Positions 44,552 to 52,656 of a stretch of DNA of 62,010 bases are shown here, piece by piece (the stretch's first letter is position 1; each line of letters starts with the position of its first letter). The translations under genes were made by a program, and so were the position numbers. Where the stretch lies: positions 1-62,010 of the forward strand of contig CAYZDF010000009.1 in assembly GCA_964477085.1 (NCBI GenBank). The letters run 5' to 3'. The DNA is from Dichloromethanomonas sp964477085 (GTDB lineage: Bacteria > Bacillota > Desulfitobacteriia > Desulfitobacteriales > Syntrophobotulaceae). Below the pieces are notes generated by a model, which saw only the letters and a program-made list of their open reading frames with translations, did no database searches and was not told the DNA's origin.

Positions 44552-44619
44552 ATCTCATCCAATCCATTACTCTTATTTTATCCTGTTTCCATTTACTTCA
44601 AACATTACAATAACAAAAG

Positions 44620-44657
44620 CCTAAACAAAGAATGTTCTTGGTAATCCGCAAGAACAC
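44620..44657 (-). terminator. Intrinsic terminator after cheW
   Basis: On the minus strand TGTTCTTG, an 8-base loop and CAAGAACA (44656-44633) are followed by TTCTTTGTTT. It lies about 20 bases after the cheW stop and closes the motility block. Confidence 0.75.
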
Positions 44658-44674
44658 TCTAATAACACTATCAA

Positions 44675-45106
44675 TTACCCTATAAGCCGACTGAGGTCAC
44701 TGATTTCCTTATCTTCCAAAATACGCTCAGGATAAATTTGAATGATGATCCTATCGGGAAGATTAACAATCCCTCCGATAAACGGTGCTGTAACCAGAGG
44801 CGGAGGGGGTGCAATATCATCGATGGTTCTAACTTCCTTAACTTCCTCTACAGCGAAACCAACCAAACTCCCTTCGATCTCTATGATGATGGCGTATTCC
44901 GGCTCGCCCAAGGCTTGAATACCAAATTTTTCGTGCATATTGATCAGTGGAATTGCTTGTCCTCTGATACTGATTAAGCCCTTCACATAATCGGGTGCCT
45001 TCGGTATCGGATGTACCTCAGCCAATCGGGTTATTTCCTGCACGACATCAATAGGAAGCCCATATTCCTCGCTTCCTAAAGAAAAAACCACAGCTTGAAA
45101 ACCCAT
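44675..45106 (-). CDS. cheW: Chemotaxis coupling protein CheW
   Basis: A 143-residue CheW, the scaffold linking chemoreceptors to the CheA kinase. AVVFSLGSEEYGLPIDVVQEI opens the fold (first residues 5-24); VKGLISIRGQAIPLINMHEKFG and GFAVEEVKEVRTI are typical. cheA, cheB and cheR are not in this window. It is the last gene of the motility block, about 100 bases after the flgF-like gene, and ends in a terminator. Confidence 0.95.
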   Translation of the reverse strand: MGFQAVVFSLGSEEYGLPIDVVQEITRLAEVHPIPKAPDYVKGLISIRGQAIPLINMHEKFGIQALGEPEYAIIIEIEGSLVGFAVEEVKEVRTIDDIAPPPPLVTAPFIGGIVNLPDRIIIQIYPERILEDKEISDLSRLIG

Positions 45107-45206
45107 TTATACTCCACCTCTCTCTTGATGACTCCCTCTAATTCCATATTTGAATCAGTTAAATATCTGAGGTTTGGTCAAAATAATAAATCTATAGGTC
45201 AGAGGT

Positions 45207-45977
45207 TTATACCCTGCCAATTTCATTTACAGCTTTCTGTAAAAGAGAATCATTGGTCTGAACTACTTTTTGATTAGCAGAATAGGCTCGCGTGACCTGC
45301 AGCATTTTAACCATCTGGGCATCAAGATCAACGTTGGACTCCTCGACATACCCTTGATGAATTCTGATATCTTCAGGGACGGCTTCCGTCGGTTCTTGCA
45401 GTGATAGGTAAAGATTAGTCAGCCCGTCTCGTTGCAGGTTTTCGGCGTCGATATTAACAATCCGCAATCGCTCAATGACTTCGTGGGTGTTCTTGTTCTC
45501 AATAGTTCCATCCAGATTGACCACAAAATCCTCGGGCAACGGACCAATAGGCCCATTCATACCCATTATCATATTGCCGCCGGGTGTTCTCAACATCCCC
45601 GCAGGGTCAAGCTGGAAGTGGCCATTCCTGGTATAACGTTCTCCTTCCAGAGTATCTATCACAAAATAACCATTAGAGTTAATGGCTACATCTGTATTAT
45701 TCTCAGTTCTCCGTAAATCTCCAGGTTCTCCACTGTAGAATTTTCGATCAGCATAGACGCCTGTACCCATAATCCCTAAGGCTACATTCTCCGAAGACTG
45801 CGAATTACCACTGCTGTTTCTGACTCTGCTAACGAGCAAACGCGGAAAAGAGGTGACTCTTTCACTCTCAAGCCGATAACCCGGGTTACGCAAGTTTTCA
45901 ATATTTTTCTGGATTGAATCACTTTGTTGATTATTCAAAATCATGCCAGAAGCCGCTGTATATAGTCCGCGCAGCAA
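45207..45977 (-). CDS. Flagellar rod/hook-basal-body protein, FlgF/FlgG family
   Basis: An axial flagellar protein of about 256 residues. It starts LLRGLYTAASGMILNNQQ, the classic FlgF/FlgG start; the usual ANNLANVNTTGFK helix is altered to KNIENLRNPGYRLE. GYFVIDTLEGERYTRNGHF and the C-terminal DAQMVKMLQVTRAYSANQK helix are present. I chose TTG at 45975-45977, a few bases after AGGTGGTGAG, instead of GTG at 45989. It is the third axial gene after flgG and flgB and probably builds the distal or proximal rod. Confidence 0.88.
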   Translation of the reverse strand: MLRGLYTAASGMILNNQQSDSIQKNIENLRNPGYRLESERVTSFPRLLVSRVRNSSGNSQSSENVALGIMGTGVYADRKFYSGEPGDLRRTENNTDVAINSNGYFVIDTLEGERYTRNGHFQLDPAGMLRTPGGNMIMGMNGPIGPLPEDFVVNLDGTIENKNTHEVIERLRIVNIDAENLQRDGLTNLYLSLQEPTEAVPEDIRIHQGYVEESNVDLDAQMVKMLQVTRAYSANQKVVQTNDSLLQKAVNEIGRV

Positions 45978-46011
45978 GGTACTCACCACCTCAAATGGGT
46001 ATTATTTATTC

Positions 46012-46416
46012 TTATCCTTGTATGACCTGGCGCAACATGGTAATATGGGACGTTAACGACCGGGTCAAAGCATTATACTGAATAGTATTTTCGGCCAGTT
46101 TGGCCATCTCCAAATCGATATCCACATTGTTTCCGTCATTACGGAATGTCGTACTTTTATCCTGAATGACAAAATTTCCACCGGTCATTCCTACTCCGGA
46201 AAAATGTTTGGGAGAAGACCTTCTGAGTTCGATGTCTCCAACATCCTTACTCTGGATTGCTGCTAGCAAAATTCTATCAAAATCAATGTCTGAACGTTTA
46301 AATTTAGGAGTATCCACATTGGCTATATTATCTGCCAAAACCTTTTGACGCAGACTTAGCCCGTCCAGCCCACCTTCAAGTAAGGTAAATATTTTGGAGT
46401 CTAACCAATTTGACAT
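46012..46416 (-). CDS. flgB: Flagellar proximal rod protein FlgB
   Basis: Rod protein of 134 residues. The LRQKVLADNIANVDTPKFKR segment is the FlgB version of the axial N-terminal motif, and the C-terminal helix ends YNALTRSLTSHITMLRQVI. In most flagellated Firmicutes flgB is followed by flgC and fliE; here it follows flgG by 2 bases and is followed by another FlgF/FlgG-type gene. flgC and fliE do not occur in this window. Confidence 0.93.
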   Translation of the reverse strand: MSNWLDSKIFTLLEGGLDGLSLRQKVLADNIANVDTPKFKRSDIDFDRILLAAIQSKDVGDIELRRSSPKHFSGVGMTGGNFVIQDKSTTFRNDGNNVDIDLEMAKLAENTIQYNALTRSLTSHITMLRQVIQG

Positions 46417-46418
46417 GT

Positions 46419-47222
46419 TTATCCCCTCATAGCAATAGCCTGTTGGACCATTTCATCCTGGTCTTTGGCAATCCTTAAATCAAACTGATAAGCTCTTTGT
46501 GCTTCGATCAATTTAGTCATGGCATTGACCATGTCTGTATTGGATCTTTCAATCATCCCTGACTTGATCTCTCCATATCCTTCGGTACTCGCCGTTCCTT
46601 CTATAGCCTCTCCCGAAGCCTCAGTGGCCAGGTACATATTATGACCGATTTGTTCCAACCCCTCAGGGTTATTGAACTTAAATAGAGAAATCTGACCGAT
46701 AAGAACTTCTTGGTCTTGCTGAGTGGTTGAACTTTGATTTGAATCGTTATACAGAATAGCTTTAATCGTTCCATCCGATTTAATGCTGATTTCTGAAGCA
46801 TTGGAAGGAATCTGAATCAAGGGTTCCATCAGCATCCCTTCATTATTCACAATGTTACCCCTACTGTCTGTACTAAACAGACCGGCCCGTGTATAACCAA
46901 TCTTACCGTCAGCAGTCTTAATCTGAAAGAAACCTTCCCCATTCACAGCCAAGTCCAGGTTATTACCGGTTTCCACGAGTGGCCCCTGCCGAAAATCAAT
47001 CCGTTTACCCAGATACATGTTGCGGTTAATGACGGGGTTTTCCGTTGCAGGCATAACCCCGCCATACTCAGCCACGACATTACTTCTCTCCCGAGTGTCA
47101 TAGGTCTCTTCGATGAAAAGCAGCCCTTCTTTAAAACCAGGTGTATTGACATTGGAAATATTATTAGCAATAATCTCAATGCGGTATTGTAACGTTTCGA
47201 GATATTCTGCTGATACCCTCAT
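46419..47222 (-). CDS. flgG: Flagellar rod protein FlgG
   Basis: An axial rod protein of 267 residues. The N-terminal motif reads IEIIANNISNVNTPGFKEG; GPLVETGNNLDLAVNGEGFF is the conserved FlgG/FlgF centre; the C-terminus ends in MVNAMTKLIEAQRAYQFDLR. The usual LYTAASGM start is replaced by RVSAEYLETLQ. ATG follows AAGGAGAT. A sigma-28-type promoter lies about 75-100 bases upstream, so this three-gene unit (with flgB and the FlgF/FlgG gene) appears SigD-dependent. Confidence 0.9.
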   Translation of the reverse strand: MRVSAEYLETLQYRIEIIANNISNVNTPGFKEGLLFIEETYDTRERSNVVAEYGGVMPATENPVINRNMYLGKRIDFRQGPLVETGNNLDLAVNGEGFFQIKTADGKIGYTRAGLFSTDSRGNIVNNEGMLMEPLIQIPSNASEISIKSDGTIKAILYNDSNQSSTTQQDQEVLIGQISLFKFNNPEGLEQIGHNMYLATEASGEAIEGTASTEGYGEIKSGMIERSNTDMVNAMTKLIEAQRAYQFDLRIAKDQDEMVQQAIAMRG

Positions 47223-47295
47223 CGTATTATCTCCTTAAGGTATTCTCTGTTCACCCTAAAAATCCTTCATATTTCGTCAATAGATCCTATATACT

Positions 47296-47322
47296 CTATC
47301 GAAATATCAAAGATAATCTTTA
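47296..47322 (-). promoter_or_regulatory. Sigma-28 (SigD) type promoter upstream of flgG
   Basis: On the minus strand TAAA (47322-47319) and CGATAG (47301-47296) are 17 bases apart, which corresponds to TAAA-N15-TTCGATAG. The SigD/FliA consensus is TAAA-N15-GCCGATAT. The start codon of flgG follows about 74 bases later. sigD itself lies upstream in the window. Confidence 0.7.
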
Positions 47323-47362
47323 GTGATTATTATCTATCTATATCAAACATTGATAGGGATTA

Positions 47363-48262
47363 CTAGTTACGCTTAAGGTCGATAAGCTCCTGCAGAATGG
47401 TATCGGATACGGTGATAACTCTGGAGTTTGCCTGGAAACCGCGCTGAGTTACGATCATATCTGTGAATTCCTGAGAAAGATCCACGTTGGACATCTCCAA
47501 GGTATTAGGTACGATATTTCCTCTGCCTTCTTCACCAGCATAACCAATAGAGGCATCACCTGAGTTGTTGCTTTGGGTAAAGTAGTTGTTTCCCTGAGGA
47601 CTTAAGCCAGCATCGTTGGCAAATTTAGCGATGGCGATTTTGTAAATCGGCAAGGTAGCAGAAGCTGTACCGTCGCTGTATACACCTGTAATGACACCAC
47701 TCTGATCTATGCTGTAGCTTGTAAGGGTATATCCAGCCTTTCCAACCGTATCAGGATGGGCATCACCTAATTTAAACGTAATCTTATTTGTGGCTGCACT
47801 CCAAGTTGGAGTAGCAGCAGTTGGCGCAGTGTTATTGTAACCTTGAACAAGCGCTCCGGTAGATGGGTCAATTAAGTTACCAGATTTATCAAAACCAAAA
47901 TTTCCCGTACGCGTATAAAAATTATTTCCTGCCAGTTTCAGTACAAACATACCTGGTCCCTGAATCATCATATCGGTATCTTTACCTGTATATTGTGAGC
48001 TCCCCTGACCCATAACCTTATCAACAGATCCTAAAGTACTGCCCAGTCCGACCATGATTCCGTTTGTTCCACCATATGCCGGTGTTGCATTGGTATCAGG
48101 TGCAGAAGCTCCACGAATCGCTTGTCCCAGCATGGAAGCGAAGGTGGTTCTGGCCTTTTTATAACCTGAAGTATTAACGTTGGCGATGTTATTACCGATA
48201 ACATCCATGCTGATCTGATGGTTTTTTAGACCAGTGATCGCAGAATATAATGAACGCATCAT
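47363..48262 (-). CDS. flgE: Flagellar hook protein FlgE (short form)
   Basis: Hook subunit of 299 residues. MMRSLYSAITGLKNHQISM and DVIGNNIANVNTSGYKKART form the axial N-terminus. The centre holds DMMIQGPGMFVLK, and the end is FTDMIVTQRGFQANSRVIT. It is shorter than many FlgE (400 or more), as in Bacillus FlgG/FlgE-type hook protein. Following flgD, as it does here, is the normal place of the hook gene. A 91-base gap separates the two. Confidence 0.9.
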   Translation of the reverse strand: MMRSLYSAITGLKNHQISMDVIGNNIANVNTSGYKKARTTFASMLGQAIRGASAPDTNATPAYGGTNGIMVGLGSTLGSVDKVMGQGSSQYTGKDTDMMIQGPGMFVLKLAGNNFYTRTGNFGFDKSGNLIDPSTGALVQGYNNTAPTAATPTWSAATNKITFKLGDAHPDTVGKAGYTLTSYSIDQSGVITGVYSDGTASATLPIYKIAIAKFANDAGLSPQGNNYFTQSNNSGDASIGYAGEEGRGNIVPNTLEMSNVDLSQEFTDMIVTQRGFQANSRVITVSDTILQELIDLKRN

Positions 48263-48353
48263 AAGACATTTACCTCCAAATTTTTAGTAAATATAGTTAA
48301 AATACCATTCGAACTACCTGAGTTGTCATCTACGTTATTGACCTCCGTGGAAG

Positions 48354-48860
48354 TTAGTCCTCAACACCAGATTCAGTTGTATCAGTCTCAGATAGTTCTT
48401 CTACCGGGAGAACTACCGTACTTCCCGGTTGTCGGATAGCTTTGATATTCTCCATGCCAAATACCTTATCGCCGATTTCGATTGCCAGCGTATTATTCTG
48501 CAAGCTTACCGAAGTAATGATACCAGTTATTTCAGCACCGGTACTGTCAACAGCCTGAGCTTCTTTGCCAATAAGGGCAGCTCCTTGTGTGAACAGAGAC
48601 TGGCTATAAAGCATGGTCATGGTTGAAGTTAATTTTTTAATAGACTCAGCCATGTTACTGGTTTGTTCCAGGGCACTAAACTGAGCCATCTGAGCGATAA
48701 AGTCCGTATCCTGCATAGGGGACATCGGATCCTGATTCTTTAACTGCGCCACCAGAAGTTTCAAGAATTCATCCTGACCAAGTTCATTATTCACGTTATT
48801 GGCTGTGTTATTGGAGTAGCCAGAATAGGTTGTGTTATACGTATTGTTTACTGTTGTCAT
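48354..48860 (-). CDS. flgD: Flagellar hook assembly scaffold FlgD
   Basis: Hook-cap protein of 168 residues. The conserved N-terminal segment LGQDEFLKLLVAQLKNQDP followed by MQDTDFIAQMAQFSALEQ is unmistakable. The rest (GKEAQAVDSTGAEITGIITS) is the short beta domain found in Firmicutes. The N-terminus is Asn/Thr-rich. It sits between fliK and flgE, 12 bases after fliK. Confidence 0.95.
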   Translation of the reverse strand: MTTVNNTYNTTYSGYSNNTANNVNNELGQDEFLKLLVAQLKNQDPMSPMQDTDFIAQMAQFSALEQTSNMAESIKKLTSTMTMLYSQSLFTQGAALIGKEAQAVDSTGAEITGIITSVSLQNNTLAIEIGDKVFGMENIKAIRQPGSTVVLPVEELSETDTTESGVED

Positions 48861-48872
48861 GTCATCCCTCCG

Positions 48873-50204
48873 TTAAGCACTGACATTGATCCTGCCACCG
48901 GACCCATGTGCTGAATAATAAGGATTTATCGCTGCCGTTAAAGAAGGAACTTCTTCGTCCTGCTGCTTAGACCGATACGCCTTTGAATCTCGATTAAAGT
49001 CTTTAGCCGACTGTCCATCACCATTTTGACCAGAATTCAATTGAAATTGGCCGCAAGCTAATCCCATCTGGGTTAAACCATTCTTCAAGTCCTGAAGATG
49101 GCTTTGAAGTATGACGCTTGTTGCCTGCTCAGAAGCGTTCATCATGACATGAAGCTGTCCATTTTCCATCCGCAGAGATACATTGACCTGACCCAAATCG
49201 GCCGGTTGTAAACGAATTGATAATTCCTTCACTTCTTTAGCATTCAGATCCTGTCTCTTTAGAACATCGAGAACTTGTTCCCATGCTCTGCCCGATTGAG
49301 GTATTTTAATATTTGAATTCATAACATTCTCAAAATGACTCGTTGTTTCCGTCCTGCCCGTCATTATCTGGATAGGTTGGATTTCCGAATTGAGTTTATC
49401 CTGTCCGGTTAATTCCAGGCAGCTGCTGGAATTTGCATCTGCATTTACATTGGCCATTGTATCATGTTTGAGATTTTGATTTGCCATCAAGGTCATCCCA
49501 TTGATGTTTCCGGAAATCTCTCCGGAACGAGTTCTCTGATCTTTCTTCACTTCTATCTGACCAGACAGCTCTTGTAATTGCTCCAAAGTCTCTATATATT
49601 GATCCAACTCCTTGGAATTGAGAGATTTAATCTCTCTAGAATTCGGACTTATAATCCCTTCTAATCCGAAATCTATCTGGGATAAAGCCTGAGATCGTTC
49701 GCCTGTGTTCGATTGAACGTTCTGAGATACTTGGTTCATCAGCTGCACATTCTTCATGTTGAAAGGGGTTTGTTCAACCATCTCAGCCAGAGAAAACTGC
49801 AAATGAGAGCTTTCTATACTCTGTTTGATTTCCCCGATGGGTATGTGACCTAAGATTTCAGTTGCTGCTGCAACTTCTGTCTGAAGATCGTCCAGGCTTA
49901 TCTCACCCATTAATCCGGAATTGGCCTCCTTGCCTGCCGGAAATGCATTCTGAAGAATCTGGAGATAAGCGTTTAATCCGAATATGTCTCCATTATTTAA
50001 TTGTTGCTGTAAAGCTTCTAATCCTTCTATTGCTGCCTTTAGATTATCATCCAGGTGTTCTTCAGTGATTTGCCCTGTCGTTGTCAAAGAATTCAAGAGA
50101 CGGGAAAACGAATCACCTTGAATATGATCAGAATCTATTCCCTGTCCCTCTTTTACTTTTGGACCGCCGGTCTTCGTCAGCGTCAGGACATCTGTAACGT
50201 TCAT
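48873..50204 (-). CDS. fliK: Flagellar hook-length control protein FliK
   Basis: Secreted hook-length ruler of about 443 residues. The N-terminal two-thirds are Gln/Asn/Ser-rich and poorly conserved, as in other FliK. The C-terminal switch domain (about 315-400) shows ELSIRLQPADLGQVNVSLRM and NGQLHVMMNASEQATSVIL, the Flg_hook signature. ATG at 50202-50204 follows GGAGGTGAAC; a longer frame upstream is not used. A sigma-28-type promoter about 35 bases before the start suggests SigD control. Confidence 0.92.
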   Translation of the reverse strand: MNVTDVLTLTKTGGPKVKEGQGIDSDHIQGDSFSRLLNSLTTTGQITEEHLDDNLKAAIEGLEALQQQLNNGDIFGLNAYLQILQNAFPAGKEANSGLMGEISLDDLQTEVAAATEILGHIPIGEIKQSIESSHLQFSLAEMVEQTPFNMKNVQLMNQVSQNVQSNTGERSQALSQIDFGLEGIISPNSREIKSLNSKELDQYIETLEQLQELSGQIEVKKDQRTRSGEISGNINGMTLMANQNLKHDTMANVNADANSSSCLELTGQDKLNSEIQPIQIMTGRTETTSHFENVMNSNIKIPQSGRAWEQVLDVLKRQDLNAKEVKELSIRLQPADLGQVNVSLRMENGQLHVMMNASEQATSVILQSHLQDLKNGLTQMGLACGQFQLNSGQNGDGQSAKDFNRDSKAYRSKQQDEEVPSLTAAINPYYSAHGSGGRINVSA

Positions 50205-50238
50205 CCTGTTCACCTCCTGCCATAGGTAACTAACCAAT

Positions 50239-50266
50239 ATATCGAAAAAAACATCCCTACACTTTA
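50239..50266 (-). promoter_or_regulatory. Sigma-28 (SigD) type promoter for fliK, nested in a terminator
   Basis: On the minus strand TAAA (50266-50263) is 18 bases from CGATAT (50244-50239), i.e. TAAA-N16-TTCGATAT, against consensus TAAA-N15-GCCGATAT. The -35 lies in the loop side of the terminator hairpin after sigD, and the -10 immediately follows its T run. The predicted transcript starts about 28 bases before the fliK start codon, including its GGAGGTG. Confidence 0.7.
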
Positions 50267-50275
50267 GGGATGTTT
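50245..50275 (-). terminator. Second of two terminators after sigD
   Basis: On the minus strand AAACATCCCTA, a 5-base loop and TAGGGATGTTT (11 bp) are followed by seven T. It ends the long fla/che transcript just before fliK. Confidence 0.9.
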
Positions 50276-50290
50276 CTATTAAGAGCAATA

Positions 50291-50319
50291 AAGGTTATTC
50301 CTCTTGCCTGGAATAACCC
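50291..50319 (-). terminator. First of two hairpins after sigD
   Basis: On the minus strand GGTTATTCC and GGAATAACC (9 bp, 8-base loop) are followed by TTTATT. It lies directly after the sigD stop. With the next hairpin it makes a double terminator. Confidence 0.65.
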
Positions 50320-50320
50320 T

Positions 50321-51073
50321 TTAGAGTATGTTTTTCTTTTGTCTGCTAAGGTAACCCCGTAGTCTTAGTATAGCCTGAGAATGGATTTGGGATATCCTAG
50401 ATTCGGATAGACTCATAACAGCAGCTATCTCTTTTAAGGTTAGTTCTTCACGATAATACAAGGCTACAACAAGCTTTTCTTTTTCGGATAATTTCTCAAC
50501 GGCCTCTGTCAGTATCTGTTTCTGTTCTTCTTTTTCAATCTGCTGAAACGAATCTTGTGACTTGACATCGATAATCATATCAATCGGAGATATATTGGTG
50601 TCAAGGGAGTCGGCATTGGAAACATCTTCCAGGGATACAAGTGTCATACATTGTCCCTGTAATAGGGTCGCATTTAATTCATCCACCGATAAATCCAAAT
50701 ATTTTGCAACCTCTTCAACTGCAGGTGTTCGCCCCAGATTACTTTCCAGTTCACTGAAACCTTGATTGACACGCTTAACTTTTTGACGGGCAGAATGAGG
50801 AACCCAGTCCATTGATCTTAAGCCATCAATCATTGCTCCTCTAATTCTCAGCGTCGCATACGTCTCAAATTTTACCCCTCTGGAAGGTTCGAATCGTTGT
50901 AGGGCATCTAATAATCCAAAAACGCCATAGCCGATAAGGTCTTCTTCATCGATATGAGCGGGTAGTGACATCGAAAGCCTGCCTGAGATACGTTTAACCA
51001 AAGGTAAGTACTTTTCCAGATGTTCTTCAGTCCAAATATGTTTTTTAGATGTACCATACTGTCCGTTATACAA
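50321..51073 (-). CDS. sigD: Flagellar sigma factor SigD (FliA)
   Basis: Sigma-28-class RNA polymerase sigma factor of 250 residues that directs late flagellar and chemotaxis genes. Region 2 reads PAHIDEEDLIGYGVFGLLDAL and YATLRIRGAMIDGLRSMDWVP; region 4 ends AAVMSLSESRISQIHSQAILR. The start codon is TTG at 51071-51073 behind GGAGGTG. It is the last gene of the long fla/che operon, as in Bacillus, and two terminators follow. Two matching promoters are found downstream. Confidence 0.96.
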   Translation of the reverse strand: MYNGQYGTSKKHIWTEEHLEKYLPLVKRISGRLSMSLPAHIDEEDLIGYGVFGLLDALQRFEPSRGVKFETYATLRIRGAMIDGLRSMDWVPHSARQKVKRVNQGFSELESNLGRTPAVEEVAKYLDLSVDELNATLLQGQCMTLVSLEDVSNADSLDTNISPIDMIIDVKSQDSFQQIEKEEQKQILTEAVEKLSEKEKLVVALYYREELTLKEIAAVMSLSESRISQIHSQAILRLRGYLSRQKKNIL

Positions 51074-51113
51074 AAGAGCTTAGCACCTCCTTTATATGAG
51101 TGTGGAACCGATA

Positions 51114-51584
51114 TTATTCCCCTTCTCCCCAACCCATTCTTCTGACAATTTCTGCCTTCGCACCAGCATCCTGAAGTCCATTTTGCATATCTTTGTTGAT
51201 CTGTCCTGCCATAGGTCCTCCATAGGCTTTTTGTGGTGTTTGATCCGATTCCTCATTTTTTTCATAATTAAAGTCATCTTGATCTTGCAAGGATTTCTCT
51301 ATATGAGACGTGTTCACTCTCCTATTGTTTAAGTCACTAATAATAACATCAATAGTGGAACCATAATTACTTTTTTCAGGAGCTGGGGGAGATATCTTAT
51401 CCCATAAAATCATTAAACCCTTAGCCAAAAAATATAACAATACGAAAGATAAGACCGTTCTTAAGATGATCATCCAAAACTCATACCCATTAAAGATGGA
51501 TAACAGCAAAACGACACCTGAGGTCAGGATTGATAATTTCAATATCCAAGATTCGATCCTTTGCTTTCCAGGTAAGGGCATCAA
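51114..51584 (-). CDS. Unknown membrane protein between cheD and sigD
   Basis: A 156-residue protein with two adjacent transmembrane segments (about 12-29 and 33-55), a Pro-containing turn and a hydrophilic, charged region to about 130. It ends AKAEIVRRMGWGEGE, which looks like a conserved tail helix. It overlaps cheD by 4 bases and precedes sigD by about 40 bases. In Bacillus swrB, a single-pass motility activator, is beside sigD; I see no sequence similarity to call it SwrB. A flagellar role is inferred from the operon. Confidence 0.65.
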   Translation of the reverse strand: MMPLPGKQRIESWILKLSILTSGVVLLLSIFNGYEFWMIILRTVLSFVLLYFLAKGLMILWDKISPPAPEKSNYGSTIDVIISDLNNRRVNTSHIEKSLQDQDDFNYEKNEESDQTPQKAYGGPMAGQINKDMQNGLQDAGAKAEIVRRMGWGEGE

Positions 51585-52063
51585 ATCACCTTTTCGCCAT
51601 GGTTAATGGTCTTGATATGCAAGTCTCCGGTCTTGATATCGAAGTTAATCGTTCTGCCGAAAGTTCCTCCGACATCATAGGCCAGCAATGGGATTCCCGC
51701 TTTCTTTAGCTCACTTTCTACAGCCTCAGCATTTCGCTCTCCAATTTTCAAGAGGGGAGTTTTGCCAGCGAAAGAAAACATCTGGGCACCACCAGCCATC
51801 TTAGCCTTGAGTCTCATCCTCAAAACTCCTAATTTATAAAGATCATCCAGGAGCATCTCAATACAACTATCGGCATATTTGGCAGCATTCCCTTTCATGT
51901 TATCACGGGAGCTCGGAAGCATGATATGGCCCATTCCCCCGATTTGGGATTGGAGATCATAAATACAGACGCCGATACAAGACCCCAGTCCAGCCGTCAT
52001 CAGCTTATCAGGTGTCTTACCAACCTTATAATCGGCCATCCCCACTATAATTGTATTACTCAT
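51581..52063 (-). CDS. cheD: Chemoreceptor glutamine deamidase CheD
   Basis: A 160-residue CheD, which deamidates receptor glutamines and stimulates CheC phosphatase. The catalytic Cys is in GLGSCIGVCIYD, the catalytic His in GGMGHIMLPSS and the later conserved segment is AKMAGGAQMF. Its start overlaps the end of cheC by 4 bases, consistent with a 1:1 CheC-CheD complex. It is followed, again overlapping by 4 bases, by the unknown membrane protein. Confidence 0.95.
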   Translation of the reverse strand: MSNTIIVGMADYKVGKTPDKLMTAGLGSCIGVCIYDLQSQIGGMGHIMLPSSRDNMKGNAAKYADSCIEMLLDDLYKLGVLRMRLKAKMAGGAQMFSFAGKTPLLKIGERNAEAVESELKKAGIPLLAYDVGGTFGRTINFDIKTGDLHIKTINHGEKVI

Positions 52064-52656
52064 ATTCCAAATACTCCCAGCAATTTATCTAAAGAACCCT
52101 CCTCGGGGATGAAAAGAAACTTCCCTTCCATGGTTTCAAGTCCCGAAAGTCTCGTATCAATAATGAGAACACTATCATCAACTCTTCCCTCTTCCAGAAG
52201 AACAGCATCAATCATCGCTCCAATCATATCGATCGCGTAGGCCGGTGTTGAGGGCTGAAGTAATATCCCCGAAAACTGTGTCAGAGCAATCACGAAGGAA
52301 CTGACTAGGATATTACCGACTTCACTTAAAGCTGACTGTGCCATCTCATCTACGTAAATATCGGGAGGTTCAGCCATCTGAAGTAGGGTTTTGGCGATAG
52401 TTTTAGCACTTTCCACAGACATCACAAATATAGCTTTTCCTGGTGCATCTCCCTCGACCTTCAAATAGAGGGCCACGTTGGTTGCATCCATCTCTCCGAA
52501 TGCTTCATTCAATCTTTCTAACGGGACTAACCAGACTTTGGGGACTGACATGTCTATTCTGGTCTGCAGAAGATTAGATAACGACGTAGCAGCATGTCCC
52601 GAACCAATATTTCCAATTTCTTTTAGTGCCTCAATTCTTATTGCGGATACTTCCAT
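52060..52656 (-). CDS. cheC: CheY-P phosphatase CheC
   Basis: A 198-residue CheC, which dephosphorylates CheY-P and binds CheD. Both phosphatase motifs are present: LKEIGNIGSGHAATSL at the N-terminus and ALSEVGNILVSSF near residue 110. It lies directly after the PilZ protein gene. CheB and CheR are not encoded in this window, so adaptation by methylation would be encoded elsewhere. Confidence 0.94.
   Translation of the reverse strand: MEVSAIRIEALKEIGNIGSGHAATSLSNLLQTRIDMSVPKVWLVPLERLNEAFGEMDATNVALYLKVEGDAPGKAIFVMSVESAKTIAKTLLQMAEPPDIYVDEMAQSALSEVGNILVSSFVIALTQFSGILLQPSTPAYAIDMIGAMIDAVLLEEGRVDDSVLIIDTRLSGLETMEGKFLFIPEEGSLDKLLGVFGI

Noticed and set aside
45107..45206. A sigma-28 promoter before cheW
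   Set aside because: No TAAA and CGATA pair at a suitable distance; cheW is probably read through from the upstream flagellar genes.
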